Source of the DNA: a virus
Direction: 5' to 3' (one strand)
DNA length: 64,000 bases
IMG/VR virus record: IMGVR_UViG_3300021138_000014
Coordinates: 18,375-82,374 of that record
The position numbers were made by a program, and so were the translations under genes. Below, piece after piece: positions 15,206 to 23,927 of this stretch (its first letter is position 1; each line of letters begins with the position of its first letter). The notes below the pieces were generated by a model. The model had not been told where the DNA came from. It did no database searches and worked only from the letters and a program-made list of their open reading frames with translations.

Positions 15206-15735
15206 TAGTTTTGCGCCGCCAAAGTAAAAGACGTAATTTTTTCTTTGAGGTCTTCAATGGAACCATCGTTAACAATAATCTGGCTAAACCCATGATTATC
15301 CAAAGCCGATTCTGATATGTGACTGTTGGTAGCAATAACTTCGGGGCGTTCTACTCTCCAAAGTTGACCCTCAAATTGATCAATCATGTTTGCTTCGTTA
15401 AGGAACCGGACATCACTAATAACGTAATTCTTTCCGTATTCCATTTTGCGTAAAGCCGTTTCAATCCAAATCTCGGAATCAACAACCTCTCGCATGGAAA
15501 CTCCAAGGGACTGAAGTAAGCGTCGAACTTCTGGGTGCGCCTTTGCTAACTCCCAACCGTTTTCTTCAACGTAGTCGTAAATACGAGTATTATCAATAAC
15601 AAAAGGATTGATTTGTAAAAGTAATTCTCTAATAGGATCAGCAAACGCTATGCGTTCAAACGCATAATCTTCTACAAGGATATTTGCTACTGTATCTTTT
15701 CCGGAACGTGCATAACCAGATAATCCAATAATCAT
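15205..15735 (-). CDS. Deoxynucleoside monophosphate kinase
   Basis: 176 residues. The P-loop GYARSGKDT (7-15), the adenine-side FADPIRELLLQ and an Arg-rich lid (VRRLLQSLG) match T4 gp1-type dNMP kinases, with ISDVRFLNEA as Walker-B-like strand. It converts dNMPs to dNDPs, feeding the phage polymerase. The gene overlaps primase by 4 bases and the membrane gene by 1, in the replication operon. Confidence 0.87.
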   Translation of the reverse strand: MIIGLSGYARSGKDTVANILVEDYAFERIAFADPIRELLLQINPFVIDNTRIYDYVEENGWELAKAHPEVRRLLQSLGVSMREVVDSEIWIETALRKMEYGKNYVISDVRFLNEANMIDQFEGQLWRVERPEVIATNSHISESALDNHGFSQIIVNDGSIEDLKEKITSFTLAAQN

Positions 15736-16658
15736 AATAGTGCTCTTCTCCCGTGTAGTGAATGCTTAGCGTTTGCTAAACCTATCTCAATCTCTTCCTT
15801 GCTCATACCACCTACGTCTTTCTGATCAGTGTGGCGGTAGTTAAAAAACCAACATTCAAAATTAAACTCTTTAGACTTCTTCAGCATTTCCTCAGACGAG
15901 GCTTTACCAGCGTCGTCGTTGTCTAAAGCAAAAATAATCTTGCCTGCCCCACGAATAAGGTTTAATTGATCAATAGAAATAATTGAGCCGTAGGTGGACA
16001 CGCCCCCGTGCACACCTACGGACATCAACCTGGCCGCATCGAGTGGGGACTCGACAACTACCATCTGATCAAACTGTTGAACGTTCTTGTAACCAAAAAG
16101 AGCTTTGCTTTTATGGATACCTGCGGGAAAATTTTTAAAGTAACGATTAAAGACCCCCTTCTCTTGCCAACCCCACAACTTATTAGTATGCGGGTCGCGT
16201 ATAGGAAGGATCCATGACTCTTTCTGATTGTCGTAAAGGATCTCGTAAAAAGTTGTTGCGGAGGCAGTTAAGCCTCGTGACTTCCGAAGTTCTAGGGGTA
16301 CGTCAACAAATGCTGCAAGGTTTGCCTCAGTCAAAGAAAAATATTCTTCTTTGGGCTTTGGCTTAGGTTTTAACGCTGCTTCTAATCGCTTGCCTAATGT
16401 GGATGTCACCCAATCGTCTGATTGCTCTATCGGTGTTCCATTGAGGTAAGCGATTAGAAAGTTAAGTCCGCCTTTAAAGCCACATGAAAAACAAATATGT
16501 GCTCCAGTATCGGCGTTGATCCACCATGAGGGATTACGATCTATATGACCTGTACGACCCAAGTGACCGGGGCAATAGCCATTGACCTCAGACCCTCTGG
16601 TATTGGTAGTTTCAATATTAAGGGTGTCAAGGATGCGGATTAGTTCGTCGGTGGTCAA
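15732..16658 (-). CDS. DNA primase (zinc finger plus TOPRIM)
   Basis: 308 residues. A CHC2-type zinc finger at the N-terminus (C29, H32, C56, C59) is followed by the catalytic TOPRIM fold with E203 in VVVESPLDAAR and D246/D248 in ALDNDDAG. This is the short phage primase that makes RNA primers. It overlaps the helicase gene (16655) by 4 bases, so primase and helicase are separate coupled genes and not a fused primase-helicase. Confidence 0.9.
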   Translation of the reverse strand: MTTDELIRILDTLNIETTNTRGSEVNGYCPGHLGRTGHIDRNPSWWINADTGAHICFSCGFKGGLNFLIAYLNGTPIEQSDDWVTSTLGKRLEAALKPKPKPKEEYFSLTEANLAAFVDVPLELRKSRGLTASATTFYEILYDNQKESWILPIRDPHTNKLWGWQEKGVFNRYFKNFPAGIHKSKALFGYKNVQQFDQMVVVESPLDAARLMSVGVHGGVSTYGSIISIDQLNLIRGAGKIIFALDNDDAGKASSEEMLKKSKEFNFECWFFNYRHTDQKDVGGMSKEEIEIGLANAKHSLHGRRALL

Positions 16659-17890
16659 ATGTCGTCCTCTTCAATAACCAACTCACGGAACGTTGCGTTC
16701 GCCCAGTCCCAACGGAGGTCAACCTCCCCAGGTCCTGAGTTACGGCTTGCCACAATAGAAAGTTTGCGGGTGGTATCTGCCCATGTATCGTCTACTTCAA
16801 GGGCAAAGACAACGTCGGCGTCTTGGAAAAACGATGAAGAGTAACCAATTGAGTTAGCGGTAACGCGACCGTTCTCTTTCTTCTTCTCTAGCGCCTGAGT
16901 AGTCAAAATAATCGGAACTTTATACTTTTGAGCAAGCAATTTAAACCCACGAGTCAAGGCAGTTAATGCACGTGGAGTGTCACGTTCTCCGCTTATTTCG
17001 TCTGTCATCAAGTAAACACCGTCAATGACAACAATGTCTGGTCGGTGGATTTGCATCTTTGCAACTACCCCGGACAAGGTTGTGCCAGAAGCAGAACCCA
17101 CCAACCAGAACCCGTTGTGAAAGCGAGACGCTGTGTCATAGGTTCGCTTTAATCGCGCTTCGTCAGGAGCGTTAAGATCACCCGTAAGTAAACGAGATTG
17201 AGAAACACGAGCTGCAATAGCGTCATATCGATCGGCCTGCTCGTTGTTATTCATTTCAAAAGAATAAAACATAGGAACCATTTCAGTAGTTCTATGGATG
17301 TTATATGCCATCTGCATAGCCAAGGTTGACTTACCTGTTTTAGGTGTAGCAGTAATAACAATCAACTGACCGGGTTGTAGACCAAGAGTCGCCTTATCAA
17401 TTGTAGGAAAACCTGTTGGAAGACCTAGAAGCCCGCCGGGATTCTTCTTTCGATCTAAGTAACGTTGCCAACGAGCCTCGCCAGTCTTTGTAATATCTAC
17501 GTCATCGGTTTTACTTAGTCCATCAAGTTCCAACTTGATAAGGGAATTCTGCATTGCGTTAAGGGCGTTTGCATAATCTTTACCTTCAATACTGCTAACG
17601 ATCTCTCCAGCGGCTGAAGCAATGACGTTTTCGCGTCGACGTTGTAATAGGGTGTCCAAAAGATAGTGAATGGAGTCTTCGCCCGGTACGGGGGTATAAG
17701 TAGGAAAGTTAGTATTAATTACTTCGAGGCTTGGTGATTCACCATATGTAGAAAAGTGTTGCTTAACAAAAATCCAAATCTTCTTGTCGGTCTCATCGTT
17801 AAACCAACTAGTTCCTACACCGCGTTCAAACAGCGTTGTTAGGTCGCGATCAATAATCGCTTTACTGAGTAATCTGCTTTCAATATTCAT
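16655..17890 (-). CDS. dnaB-like: DnaB-like replicative helicase
   Basis: 411 residues. The N-terminal domain (about 1-130) is helical as in DnaB. The RecA-like motor has Walker A ATPKTGKST (181-189), Walker B in DIVVIDGVYL, and a C-terminal motif (SYSSSFFQDADVVF) of the DnaB family. It forms a hexamer unwinding the fork. It overlaps genes on both sides by 4 bases (hypothetical at 17887 and primase at 15732), and is loaded most likely by the DnaC-like ATPase at 18614. Confidence 0.9.
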   Translation of the reverse strand: MNIESRLLSKAIIDRDLTTLFERGVGTSWFNDETDKKIWIFVKQHFSTYGESPSLEVINTNFPTYTPVPGEDSIHYLLDTLLQRRRENVIASAAGEIVSSIEGKDYANALNAMQNSLIKLELDGLSKTDDVDITKTGEARWQRYLDRKKNPGGLLGLPTGFPTIDKATLGLQPGQLIVITATPKTGKSTLAMQMAYNIHRTTEMVPMFYSFEMNNNEQADRYDAIAARVSQSRLLTGDLNAPDEARLKRTYDTASRFHNGFWLVGSASGTTLSGVVAKMQIHRPDIVVIDGVYLMTDEISGERDTPRALTALTRGFKLLAQKYKVPIILTTQALEKKKENGRVTANSIGYSSSFFQDADVVFALEVDDTWADTTRKLSIVASRNSGPGEVDLRWDWANATFRELVIEEDDI

Positions 17891-18303
17891 AAACGTGTCA
17901 TATCCATTCCCCAGTGTCCGTATCTGAGCAATCTATCAGGTTTATCTATCACCCCCAAAACTTCTGGTCTATATGGGAGGGTCTTGATTAACTGATCCAT
18001 TGAACTGTAGGACGTAAAGTACCTGAAAGGATTGGTTCCTGCAACATCGAGTTGTTCTTCTAGTTTTATCATCTGCTCGGCGTCAAACGTGTAGGAGACG
18101 CACTCGAGCGTGTAAGGTGTGCGATCGTTATAAAGCCATAAACGGCTTAGAAGGTCGGCTCGTACTTGAGCATGGGTTTTGCGTGTGATCTTTGTTTTAA
18201 AAAGTTTTTTTTCTTTTACGTCTGAAATCTGCGTGTCAATAAATAGATCGGTTGTTACTAGTACACGCATGGGGATTTCATTGCTTATATCCCCCTTGTA
18301 CAT
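17887..18303 (-). CDS. Hypothetical protein of the replication block
   Basis: 138 residues starting MYKGDISNE with no catalytic motif. A beta-rich middle is followed by VLGVIDKPDRLLRYGHWG, a conserved-looking ending in small actinophage proteins, which recalls a HAD-like or Rossmann fragment but lacks its Asp motifs. It shares TAATG overlap with the SWIM-type gene and ATGA with the helicase, so it is co-translated with the replisome genes. Confidence 0.55.
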   Translation of the reverse strand: MYKGDISNEIPMRVLVTTDLFIDTQISDVKEKKLFKTKITRKTHAQVRADLLSRLWLYNDRTPYTLECVSYTFDAEQMIKLEEQLDVAGTNPFRYFTSYSSMDQLIKTLPYRPEVLGVIDKPDRLLRYGHWGMDMTRL

Positions 18304-18617
18304 TAGAACACCTCTATTTTTCCAAATTTAATAATGAAGTCCCTAAACGCTTCGTCAGAGTCCTCTGCTTTTTGTGCATCTTCTGGAGTTGTGCGCGTAG
18401 AAATCTCGTGAGGATAAGTTCCTCCGTGTGAATCTATCCTACTCTGAACAAAACGGGTGTGCTTACATGTCTTTCTACCGTTGTAACCTGAGCATGTACA
18501 GGTTAAAGCACCGCCGGGTTTAATACAAACCTCAAAGATTCCAGGGCCAGGATTACCTGTTGGACTTAAAAAGATCTGTAACAGGCGTATGCCCTCTTCC
18601 ACAGGTACTCCCCTCAT
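18303..18617 (-). CDS. SWIM-type zinc-finger protein
   Basis: 104 residues. The SWIM pattern Cys-x-Cys ... Cys-x-His (C40, C42, C51, H53: LTCTCSGYN then CKHTRFV) defines a metal-binding motif for DNA, RNA or protein contact. The rest is small and acidic. It sits between the DnaC-like loader and the hypothetical replisome gene, overlapping the loader by 4 bases. Probably a replication or transcription accessory; no function assigned. Confidence 0.75.
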   Translation of the reverse strand: MRGVPVEEGIRLLQIFLSPTGNPGPGIFEVCIKPGGALTCTCSGYNGRKTCKHTRFVQSRIDSHGGTYPHEISTRTTPEDAQKAEDSDEAFRDFIIKFGKIEVF

Positions 18618-19294
18618 CGCGCTCGTAGATCTCCTTGCGTAGATTTTACCTGAATATTGACAAACGCTTCTTGTGCAAAGCTAGCCAGTGCTGAATTATA
18701 TTTCACCCACTCAGCCGTTGGAAGATTTGAAGTAATAATTGTTGGAAGACAGTTTGAGTATCTAGAACGAAGAACCTCATCTATGATGGAACGTTGCCAC
18801 CCAGATGCAGATTGAAATTCTTTTCCGAGGTCATCAATAACAAGAACTTTAATGTTTCTAGACTCTGTTTTTGACTCACCCATAATGCTTTCCCATAGGG
18901 CTTCTTTAGTACCCTCAACGTAGTCGCTCATCAAATACCCGCGAAGGTTTACTAACTTAACGTAAGTAGTAAAAAACACTGGTTGGGTAGCATTAAACGG
19001 GAATACATCAAGGCTAACGGTACGCATAAGATCTTGAACAAGGGCGGCCGCTACGGTCGTCTTTCCTTGACCGGGCGCTCCAAAAAGCGCAAGCCCTTTA
19101 CCCGCAAGATCGGTGCCCATAACATCAATAACTTTCCCTGACTTAACAAGATCCATCCATGTCAAAATGTCATCCATGTCGTTGGGAGAAATCTCGGTGC
19201 AGTCGCTTAGTTCTCTGCCAATGTACTTTGGAGGAATCTGAGAAGACTGTACCCATGATTGTCTACGAAACTTTAGATCGTCAAGGTTATACAT
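18614..19294 (-). CDS. DnaC-like AAA+ helicase loader
   Basis: 226 residues. Walker A GAPGQGKTT (72-80), Walker B VLVIDDLGKEF with D154/D155, and sensor-I-like TIITSNLP identify the DnaC/IstB ATPase family. These load DnaB-type helicases onto ssDNA. It lies between the initiator-like gene and the replisome genes, as in phages that carry their own helicase. Overlaps the upstream gene by 8 bases. Confidence 0.85.
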   Translation of the reverse strand: MYNLDDLKFRRQSWVQSSQIPPKYIGRELSDCTEISPNDMDDILTWMDLVKSGKVIDVMGTDLAGKGLALFGAPGQGKTTVAAALVQDLMRTVSLDVFPFNATQPVFFTTYVKLVNLRGYLMSDYVEGTKEALWESIMGESKTESRNIKVLVIDDLGKEFQSASGWQRSIIDEVLRSRYSNCLPTIITSNLPTAEWVKYNSALASFAQEAFVNIQVKSTQGDLRAR

Positions 19295-20240
19295 TTTCTC
19301 CCCGTGCCTTCGCTAGTTCTGCCTTCAACTTCTTAGATTGAATCTCGCGCAAGCGATCATACTCAACCTGTTGATCAGGGGAAATGTACTCGTCTTTAGC
19401 CATAGACGCTAGTTGGCTGAACTGATAAATGAAAAACTTCCAAACAGCATCCGCGGTCTTAAATTGATCGATCTCGATTTGGGTAAACAGAATTTCCAGC
19501 ATTCTGCATTCGATTTCTCCGTTAGTGCTGTACTTAGTACGGGCTAGGCGTAGCGCTGAAACAAAGCCAGTTTTGTTAACTTCAGTGATGCTAATGTTGA
19601 AATGGTTTCGACATTCATCCATGAAGTGGTAGAAAATATCCTGGGTTCCCCAAGTGTTTCGTGGTTTCTTATAACGCGTGTCTTTTGCGCTTTCGTGCTG
19701 TCGCTCTTGCTTATACCGCCATGCATCCGCTTTCTCCTTTTCACGTTGCAAAGCCGACTTTTTAAAAGAATCCTCCTGCTCAAGTTGCCAGTCGGATTTG
19801 GCGCGGGCGGAACTTAATAATGGATCAGGCATGAATCGCACCTCGAATTCGTCGTTTTCCTCATCGCGAACTTCGTTCGCGTGCTTTTTCTTTATAGATT
19901 CATAAGAACTATAAAGTTCTATAGACCCCATTGAACCTATCGGTTGGTTTTGAACATTTGCAACAAGTTCGGAAACTTCCACAGGTTGAAAGATCACCTC
20001 GGCCGTTCCAAACAAAATCTCCGTGGCTTGAGTAAAAATGTTTTGCCGGATAAACCCATCATTGACTTTATTGGTCAAAAGTTTAATGTAACCCTTTTCT
20101 CGGATCCCCTTAAGCAGCTTCCTCGCCTTGTAGGTAGAAAGCTCATACTCCTTGCTAACAGAAAACTCGTTGATCACCGTGGGCTTATCCGCCCATAGGA
20201 GATGGAGAAGTCCATGCTCCTCTACGGTAAGTCTGCTCAC
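19287..20240 (-). CDS. Winged-helix replication initiator-like protein
   Basis: 317 residues. The N-terminus (HGLLHLLWADKPTVINEF then STYKARKLLKGIREKGYIKLL) is a winged helix-turn-helix. The C-terminal half has a long charged helix and a second helical part (IFYHFMDECRNHFN). This two-part plan, directly followed by a DnaC-like loader and DnaB-like helicase, suits a phage replication initiator (DnaD/GpO-like). The origin itself was not found. Overlaps the upstream gene by 4 bases. Confidence 0.65.
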   Translation of the reverse strand: MSRLTVEEHGLLHLLWADKPTVINEFSVSKEYELSTYKARKLLKGIREKGYIKLLTNKVNDGFIRQNIFTQATEILFGTAEVIFQPVEVSELVANVQNQPIGSMGSIELYSSYESIKKKHANEVRDEENDEFEVRFMPDPLLSSARAKSDWQLEQEDSFKKSALQREKEKADAWRYKQERQHESAKDTRYKKPRNTWGTQDIFYHFMDECRNHFNISITEVNKTGFVSALRLARTKYSTNGEIECRMLEILFTQIEIDQFKTADAVWKFFIYQFSQLASMAKDEYISPDQQVEYDRLREIQSKKLKAELAKARGENV

Positions 20241-20845
20241 AGGGCCTCTTCGATTTCCTTAATAGCTTTCTTGATGACCTTCAGGCGCTCGCTGATGTAG
20301 TCCATAGCAACTTCTGGGGTGGTCTCTGGCAGGGCGAAATCTAGCACCTCTGGCTTTGTGAGCGCTTCAGGCTCCTCATCTAGGGTTGGATCCTCAACAG
20401 GCTTCTCAAAGGCTTTAACGCCCTCTACAGGGCTAATTTCAGCCAAACCTAGGCAAAGGTCTAATGAAGGGATCCCAGCCTCTTGGCACGCGGAAAGGGT
20501 GGCTAAGCAATGTGGGTCACTTTCCGACCACAGAATAAACGCCTCAGCTTCCTCCCCAGAAAAGTCGTCCACAATGGCTTGGTATGGGTCAGACGTTTCC
20601 GACAGGGTCGCCCCGCCGATCTGAGTCAAGTTGGTATTTGGTTTTGAGAGCACCACGGTTGGGATGTTAAGCCCAGTAGCAATCTGGTGGGCATATATCT
20701 GACCTTGGCTTGGTCGATCCTCAAATGGCAACACTAAAACGTGCGAACGTTTGTACGCCATGAAATAGTCTTCTAATAAGGCTTCTACGTTAGTTCTGGT
20801 TGTTTCCCCATAACCAGCAACAATGATGAACTTCTCTTTTGCCAT
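20237..20845 (-). CDS. Hypothetical protein with Rossmann-like start
   Basis: 202 residues. It opens with a glycine-containing strand-loop (FIIVAGYGETTRTN), then HVLVLPFEDRPSQGQIYA and TVVLSKPNTN, giving alternating beta strands and helices as in nucleotide- or sugar-binding Rossmann proteins. The last 60 residues are acidic and end in a helix (ISERLKVIKKAIKEIEEA) that could form a coiled coil. No substrate or family is recognised. It leads the replication operon, after the tail module. Confidence 0.5.
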   Translation of the reverse strand: MAKEKFIIVAGYGETTRTNVEALLEDYFMAYKRSHVLVLPFEDRPSQGQIYAHQIATGLNIPTVVLSKPNTNLTQIGGATLSETSDPYQAIVDDFSGEEAEAFILWSESDPHCLATLSACQEAGIPSLDLCLGLAEISPVEGVKAFEKPVEDPTLDEEPEALTKPEVLDFALPETTPEVAMDYISERLKVIKKAIKEIEEAL

Positions 20846-20901
20846 GCTTCCTCCTCTGAGAGGTGGTCAGCATACATAGGTCAGCCCATTGCGTCTAATT
20901 C

Positions 20902-23424
20902 TTAGCCTAGGACTCCCGGCTGTGCTATCAAAAGGCGGAAAGTAGTGCCATTCATAACATAATTTGGCAAATCCAACTTAAGGCGTCCGTAGGAGGACGT
21001 ATAGTTCCTGTAATAGTGGCTTCGGCTGGCCGCCACTGTTCCCTCCCAAAATAGATCCGACGGAGAACTAAATCCGCCTGAACCGTCAAAATAGTCAGAC
21101 ATTACAGACGCTTGTTCAAACAGTACTGAGTCAACCCAAAGGTTATTTGCTGGCGAAGTTCCTGTTGTTGGGTTAGACCACACAAGCGCAGCTTTTGCAT
21201 ATGCCGCATTATTCGGAGCTTGCTGGGAGTAAGAGAACCGAGAAAAATCACCAGTTTTATTTTGGATTAATTCTCCGTTCGTTCCTGTTGTTAAAGGTAG
21301 ATCTGCGTGAGATACGTACACTGTTATGTAGTCAACGGTTGTAGAAACAATGGAGTAATTTCCATTAATACCACTAACAAAATTAATAAGGCTAACTGAC
21401 ATCCCAGCTGCTAGATCATTTTCAAAGTATATAGTCATCAATCCACCACTAATACTATAAGTAGTAGGCGTGTAGTATTCCGACCAAGGATGAACAGTAT
21501 CATTTACTGTATTAATAAGCGCATTAGACGAGTCATACCAAGATATAGACATATACCCAAGTTTGTCAGAGGTATAAATTCCTGTGTAGTTTGTTTGTAC
21601 ATAGGCACTTAGTGTGTAGTACAACCCACCAAGAATAGGGATGTAATTATCATATTTAAAAGTAAGGGGAGAAGTACTAGTAGCAGTAAGTTTTGCTGAT
21701 TGATAGCTTGCGCTAGTGTCAGACTCAAAGTTTGTTAAATCAACAAGCGCAGTGCCGTTAGTTACTGTCCAAGGAGCAATTCCTGATACAAAACTAGGAT
21801 TAGTTATTTCATTAACTCGGTTTGCTTTTAGTGTGATCAATAAACCTCGAGCATCTTTAAATGACGTTGCGGATGACCCAAGTTCAAATTGACCCGCGTC
21901 AAAGTAATGGTATTCACTTCCGACGCCGCCGTAGATCTTTATAGAAGGTACGGCGTAGTATGCAGGACTAGTAGTAGCAGAGATAATTACTCCATTAACC
22001 GTTTGAGCAGTACTTACTGTGCTAGTAACTGCATATGAAATAGTATTACTTGTTACAGCAGTAATTGTTTGGGATCCATCAAATGGTGCACCTATAGCAC
22101 TTACTTTTACAATAGAGCCTACAGTTAAATTATGGTTTGCTGAAAGCGTAAGCGTAGCAACATTAGTTAGGGTAACGGCAGCTGAAATAACGCTACCCTT
22201 GAATCCCGGAGCAACGCCTGTCACGCTTAGACGAGTTCCCCAATAACCTGTGGTGTTATTGACTTTTACTTCGGAACTAGCGCCCAATGAAACACCGTTT
22301 TGATCAAACCAATAGAGCTTTGTTCCAATGCTTCTTGGGGTTGACCCAGCAAAGGTATACATAGAGAACGTGTAGGTGCTACCAGCAGTAATTGGGATCC
22401 CTTGATTTTTTGGATCTGTGTAGCCACATGCAAATTCTGCGTCTTCAGGGTAATTAAGTTCTACTTGTAGAACACCCAAATTAGAGTTAGGGCTACCAAC
22501 AGCAACTAGCGTTCCTTCTTGGAAAGGTGGTACCGAAGGAGTTTCGTTTGTTATTGGCCACTGATTTAAACTAGGGCCAGTAATACTCGTATCAAAAGCG
22601 TTCCAATGTCCGACGCCACTTTCAAACGAGGAGTCGTCATAACTAAGCATCAGATTGTTGTTAACATTAATAATTGGTTCATAAGCACTAAAAGTTTTAA
22701 TGTAATTGCTAATGCCGTTTGTTGATCCTTTAAGTTGGTTAATCAACGCCACGTTTGCTAGTTCTGCACGGGAACGCTGGTAACCTAATTCAGGTTCAAA
22801 CTTTAAACCAAATTGTTGAAACATCACTGGAAGCAACGGGTAATATGTACTATTAATATCATACGTATTCCATGCAAAATCAGCATGCGTGTGTAAAAAG
22901 TCTAAATAAAAATCAAAGATATTTAAGTAACTTTGCAAGTCTGTATTATCTACCCCGCCTAATCCAGACGTCAGATCTGTTGTTTTGTAAATATTTGGCA
23001 ACATGTCATAACTTGATTGACCGTTATACTGTTTTACCGAAACACCAGAAACTTGACCGGATAATTGCCACTGCTTTAGGGTAGTCGAATAAACAAAAAT
23101 ACTATAGTAATACGCAGCGCCAGACTGTAAACCAACATTATTTGGCACCTGACCTTTATCAGTATACGTATTTGGAGTTCCTGATTTAGTGGCAGTAAGA
23201 ATCACATCACCGTCTTCAATAGACAGTGGAAAACCATATTTGTTTCTTACTAACTTTAAAAGAGACCAATCCGCAGCAGTGCTACTTGTTGGGACGTTCC
23301 AACTAAGGTTAATAGTGTTATAACCAATAGAAGCAGAGGTAAAAGGCTCAGCACTGTAGGCAACGCTAAAGTTGCTAGTACCGTAAACTCCTGTTCCATA
23401 ATAGGAAACGCCATAAATTGCCAT
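20902..23424 (-). CDS. Multidomain tail protein: FN3, gpI-like, carbohydrate-binding modules
   Basis: 840 residues. Residues about 25-130 have an FN3-type beta sandwich (INLSWNVP ... YYYSIFVYST). Residues about 135-250 match phage tail protein I (P2 gpI) with SYLNIFDFYLDFL and QFGLKFEPELGYQRSRAELA. The rest carries jelly-roll, CBM4/9-like modules with recurring SFESGVGHWNAF or NPSFVSGIAPW starts. A baseplate-attached protein linking baseplate to fibres is the expected role. It is the last gene of the baseplate operon, after gpJ and a small fibre protein. Confidence 0.75.
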   Translation of the reverse strand: MAIYGVSYYGTGVYGTSNFSVAYSAEPFTSASIGYNTINLSWNVPTSSTAADWSLLKLVRNKYGFPLSIEDGDVILTATKSGTPNTYTDKGQVPNNVGLQSGAAYYYSIFVYSTTLKQWQLSGQVSGVSVKQYNGQSSYDMLPNIYKTTDLTSGLGGVDNTDLQSYLNIFDFYLDFLHTHADFAWNTYDINSTYYPLLPVMFQQFGLKFEPELGYQRSRAELANVALINQLKGSTNGISNYIKTFSAYEPIINVNNNLMLSYDDSSFESGVGHWNAFDTSITGPSLNQWPITNETPSVPPFQEGTLVAVGSPNSNLGVLQVELNYPEDAEFACGYTDPKNQGIPITAGSTYTFSMYTFAGSTPRSIGTKLYWFDQNGVSLGASSEVKVNNTTGYWGTRLSVTGVAPGFKGSVISAAVTLTNVATLTLSANHNLTVGSIVKVSAIGAPFDGSQTITAVTSNTISYAVTSTVSTAQTVNGVIISATTSPAYYAVPSIKIYGGVGSEYHYFDAGQFELGSSATSFKDARGLLITLKANRVNEITNPSFVSGIAPWTVTNGTALVDLTNFESDTSASYQSAKLTATSTSPLTFKYDNYIPILGGLYYTLSAYVQTNYTGIYTSDKLGYMSISWYDSSNALINTVNDTVHPWSEYYTPTTYSISGGLMTIYFENDLAAGMSVSLINFVSGINGNYSIVSTTVDYITVYVSHADLPLTTGTNGELIQNKTGDFSRFSYSQQAPNNAAYAKAALVWSNPTTGTSPANNLWVDSVLFEQASVMSDYFDGSGGFSSPSDLFWEGTVAASRSHYYRNYTSSYGRLKLDLPNYVMNGTTFRLLIAQPGVLG

Positions 23425-23427
23425 TTG

Positions 23428-23916
23428 TTATCCAAAAATTCCAAGAACTAGGGCATTGTTAATATCATTGGAAGTAATTGCAGACGCATATAAAGATCCA
23501 TTAGCTGAAATGGAAGCAACTACTGTTCCAGAACTATTTGTCCAGTTTTGCAGGTTTGCAGTCTGACCAGACGCACCAGTAACAGTTAAACCGACATTTG
23601 AAGCCGATGAATTAGTAATAACGTCTCCACCAGTTCGGTGCACGTACTGCGTGTGAACGTCTTGAACAATACCCTGCTCAATATTTGCTAAGCGAGCAGT
23701 TAATGATGGGTAAGTAAACGCTGTTGGGTTATAAACTGGGTTAGATCCTGTTGGATTTGCATATGTGGTAACAGATGTTCCTGGGGTTAAGCCAACAACG
23801 CTTTCAATTGCCATAACTTCATTTTGAATGTTATTAATATCGGCAGCGTAAATGGTTTCAGTGTTGTCTACCTTGGTAGTAAACGGAAATACGGATCCTG
23901 GGTATGTGGCTGTCAT
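23428..23916 (-). CDS. Small tail-fibre-like protein
   Basis: 162 residues. It starts with TATYPGSVFPFTTKVDNTET and has an IQNEVMAIESVVGL helix typical of phage fibre or baseplate-appendage proteins, then a repeat-like tail (VGLTVTGASGQTANLQNW) of the hyaluronidase/fibre type. It lies between gpJ and the gpI-like protein. A baseplate-attached short fibre or adaptor is likely; receptor specificity cannot be judged. Confidence 0.65.
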   Translation of the reverse strand: MTATYPGSVFPFTTKVDNTETIYAADINNIQNEVMAIESVVGLTPGTSVTTYANPTGSNPVYNPTAFTYPSLTARLANIEQGIVQDVHTQYVHRTGGDVITNSSASNVGLTVTGASGQTANLQNWTNSSGTVVASISANGSLYASAITSNDINNALVLGIFG

Positions 23917-23927
23917 TTATTTATCCT

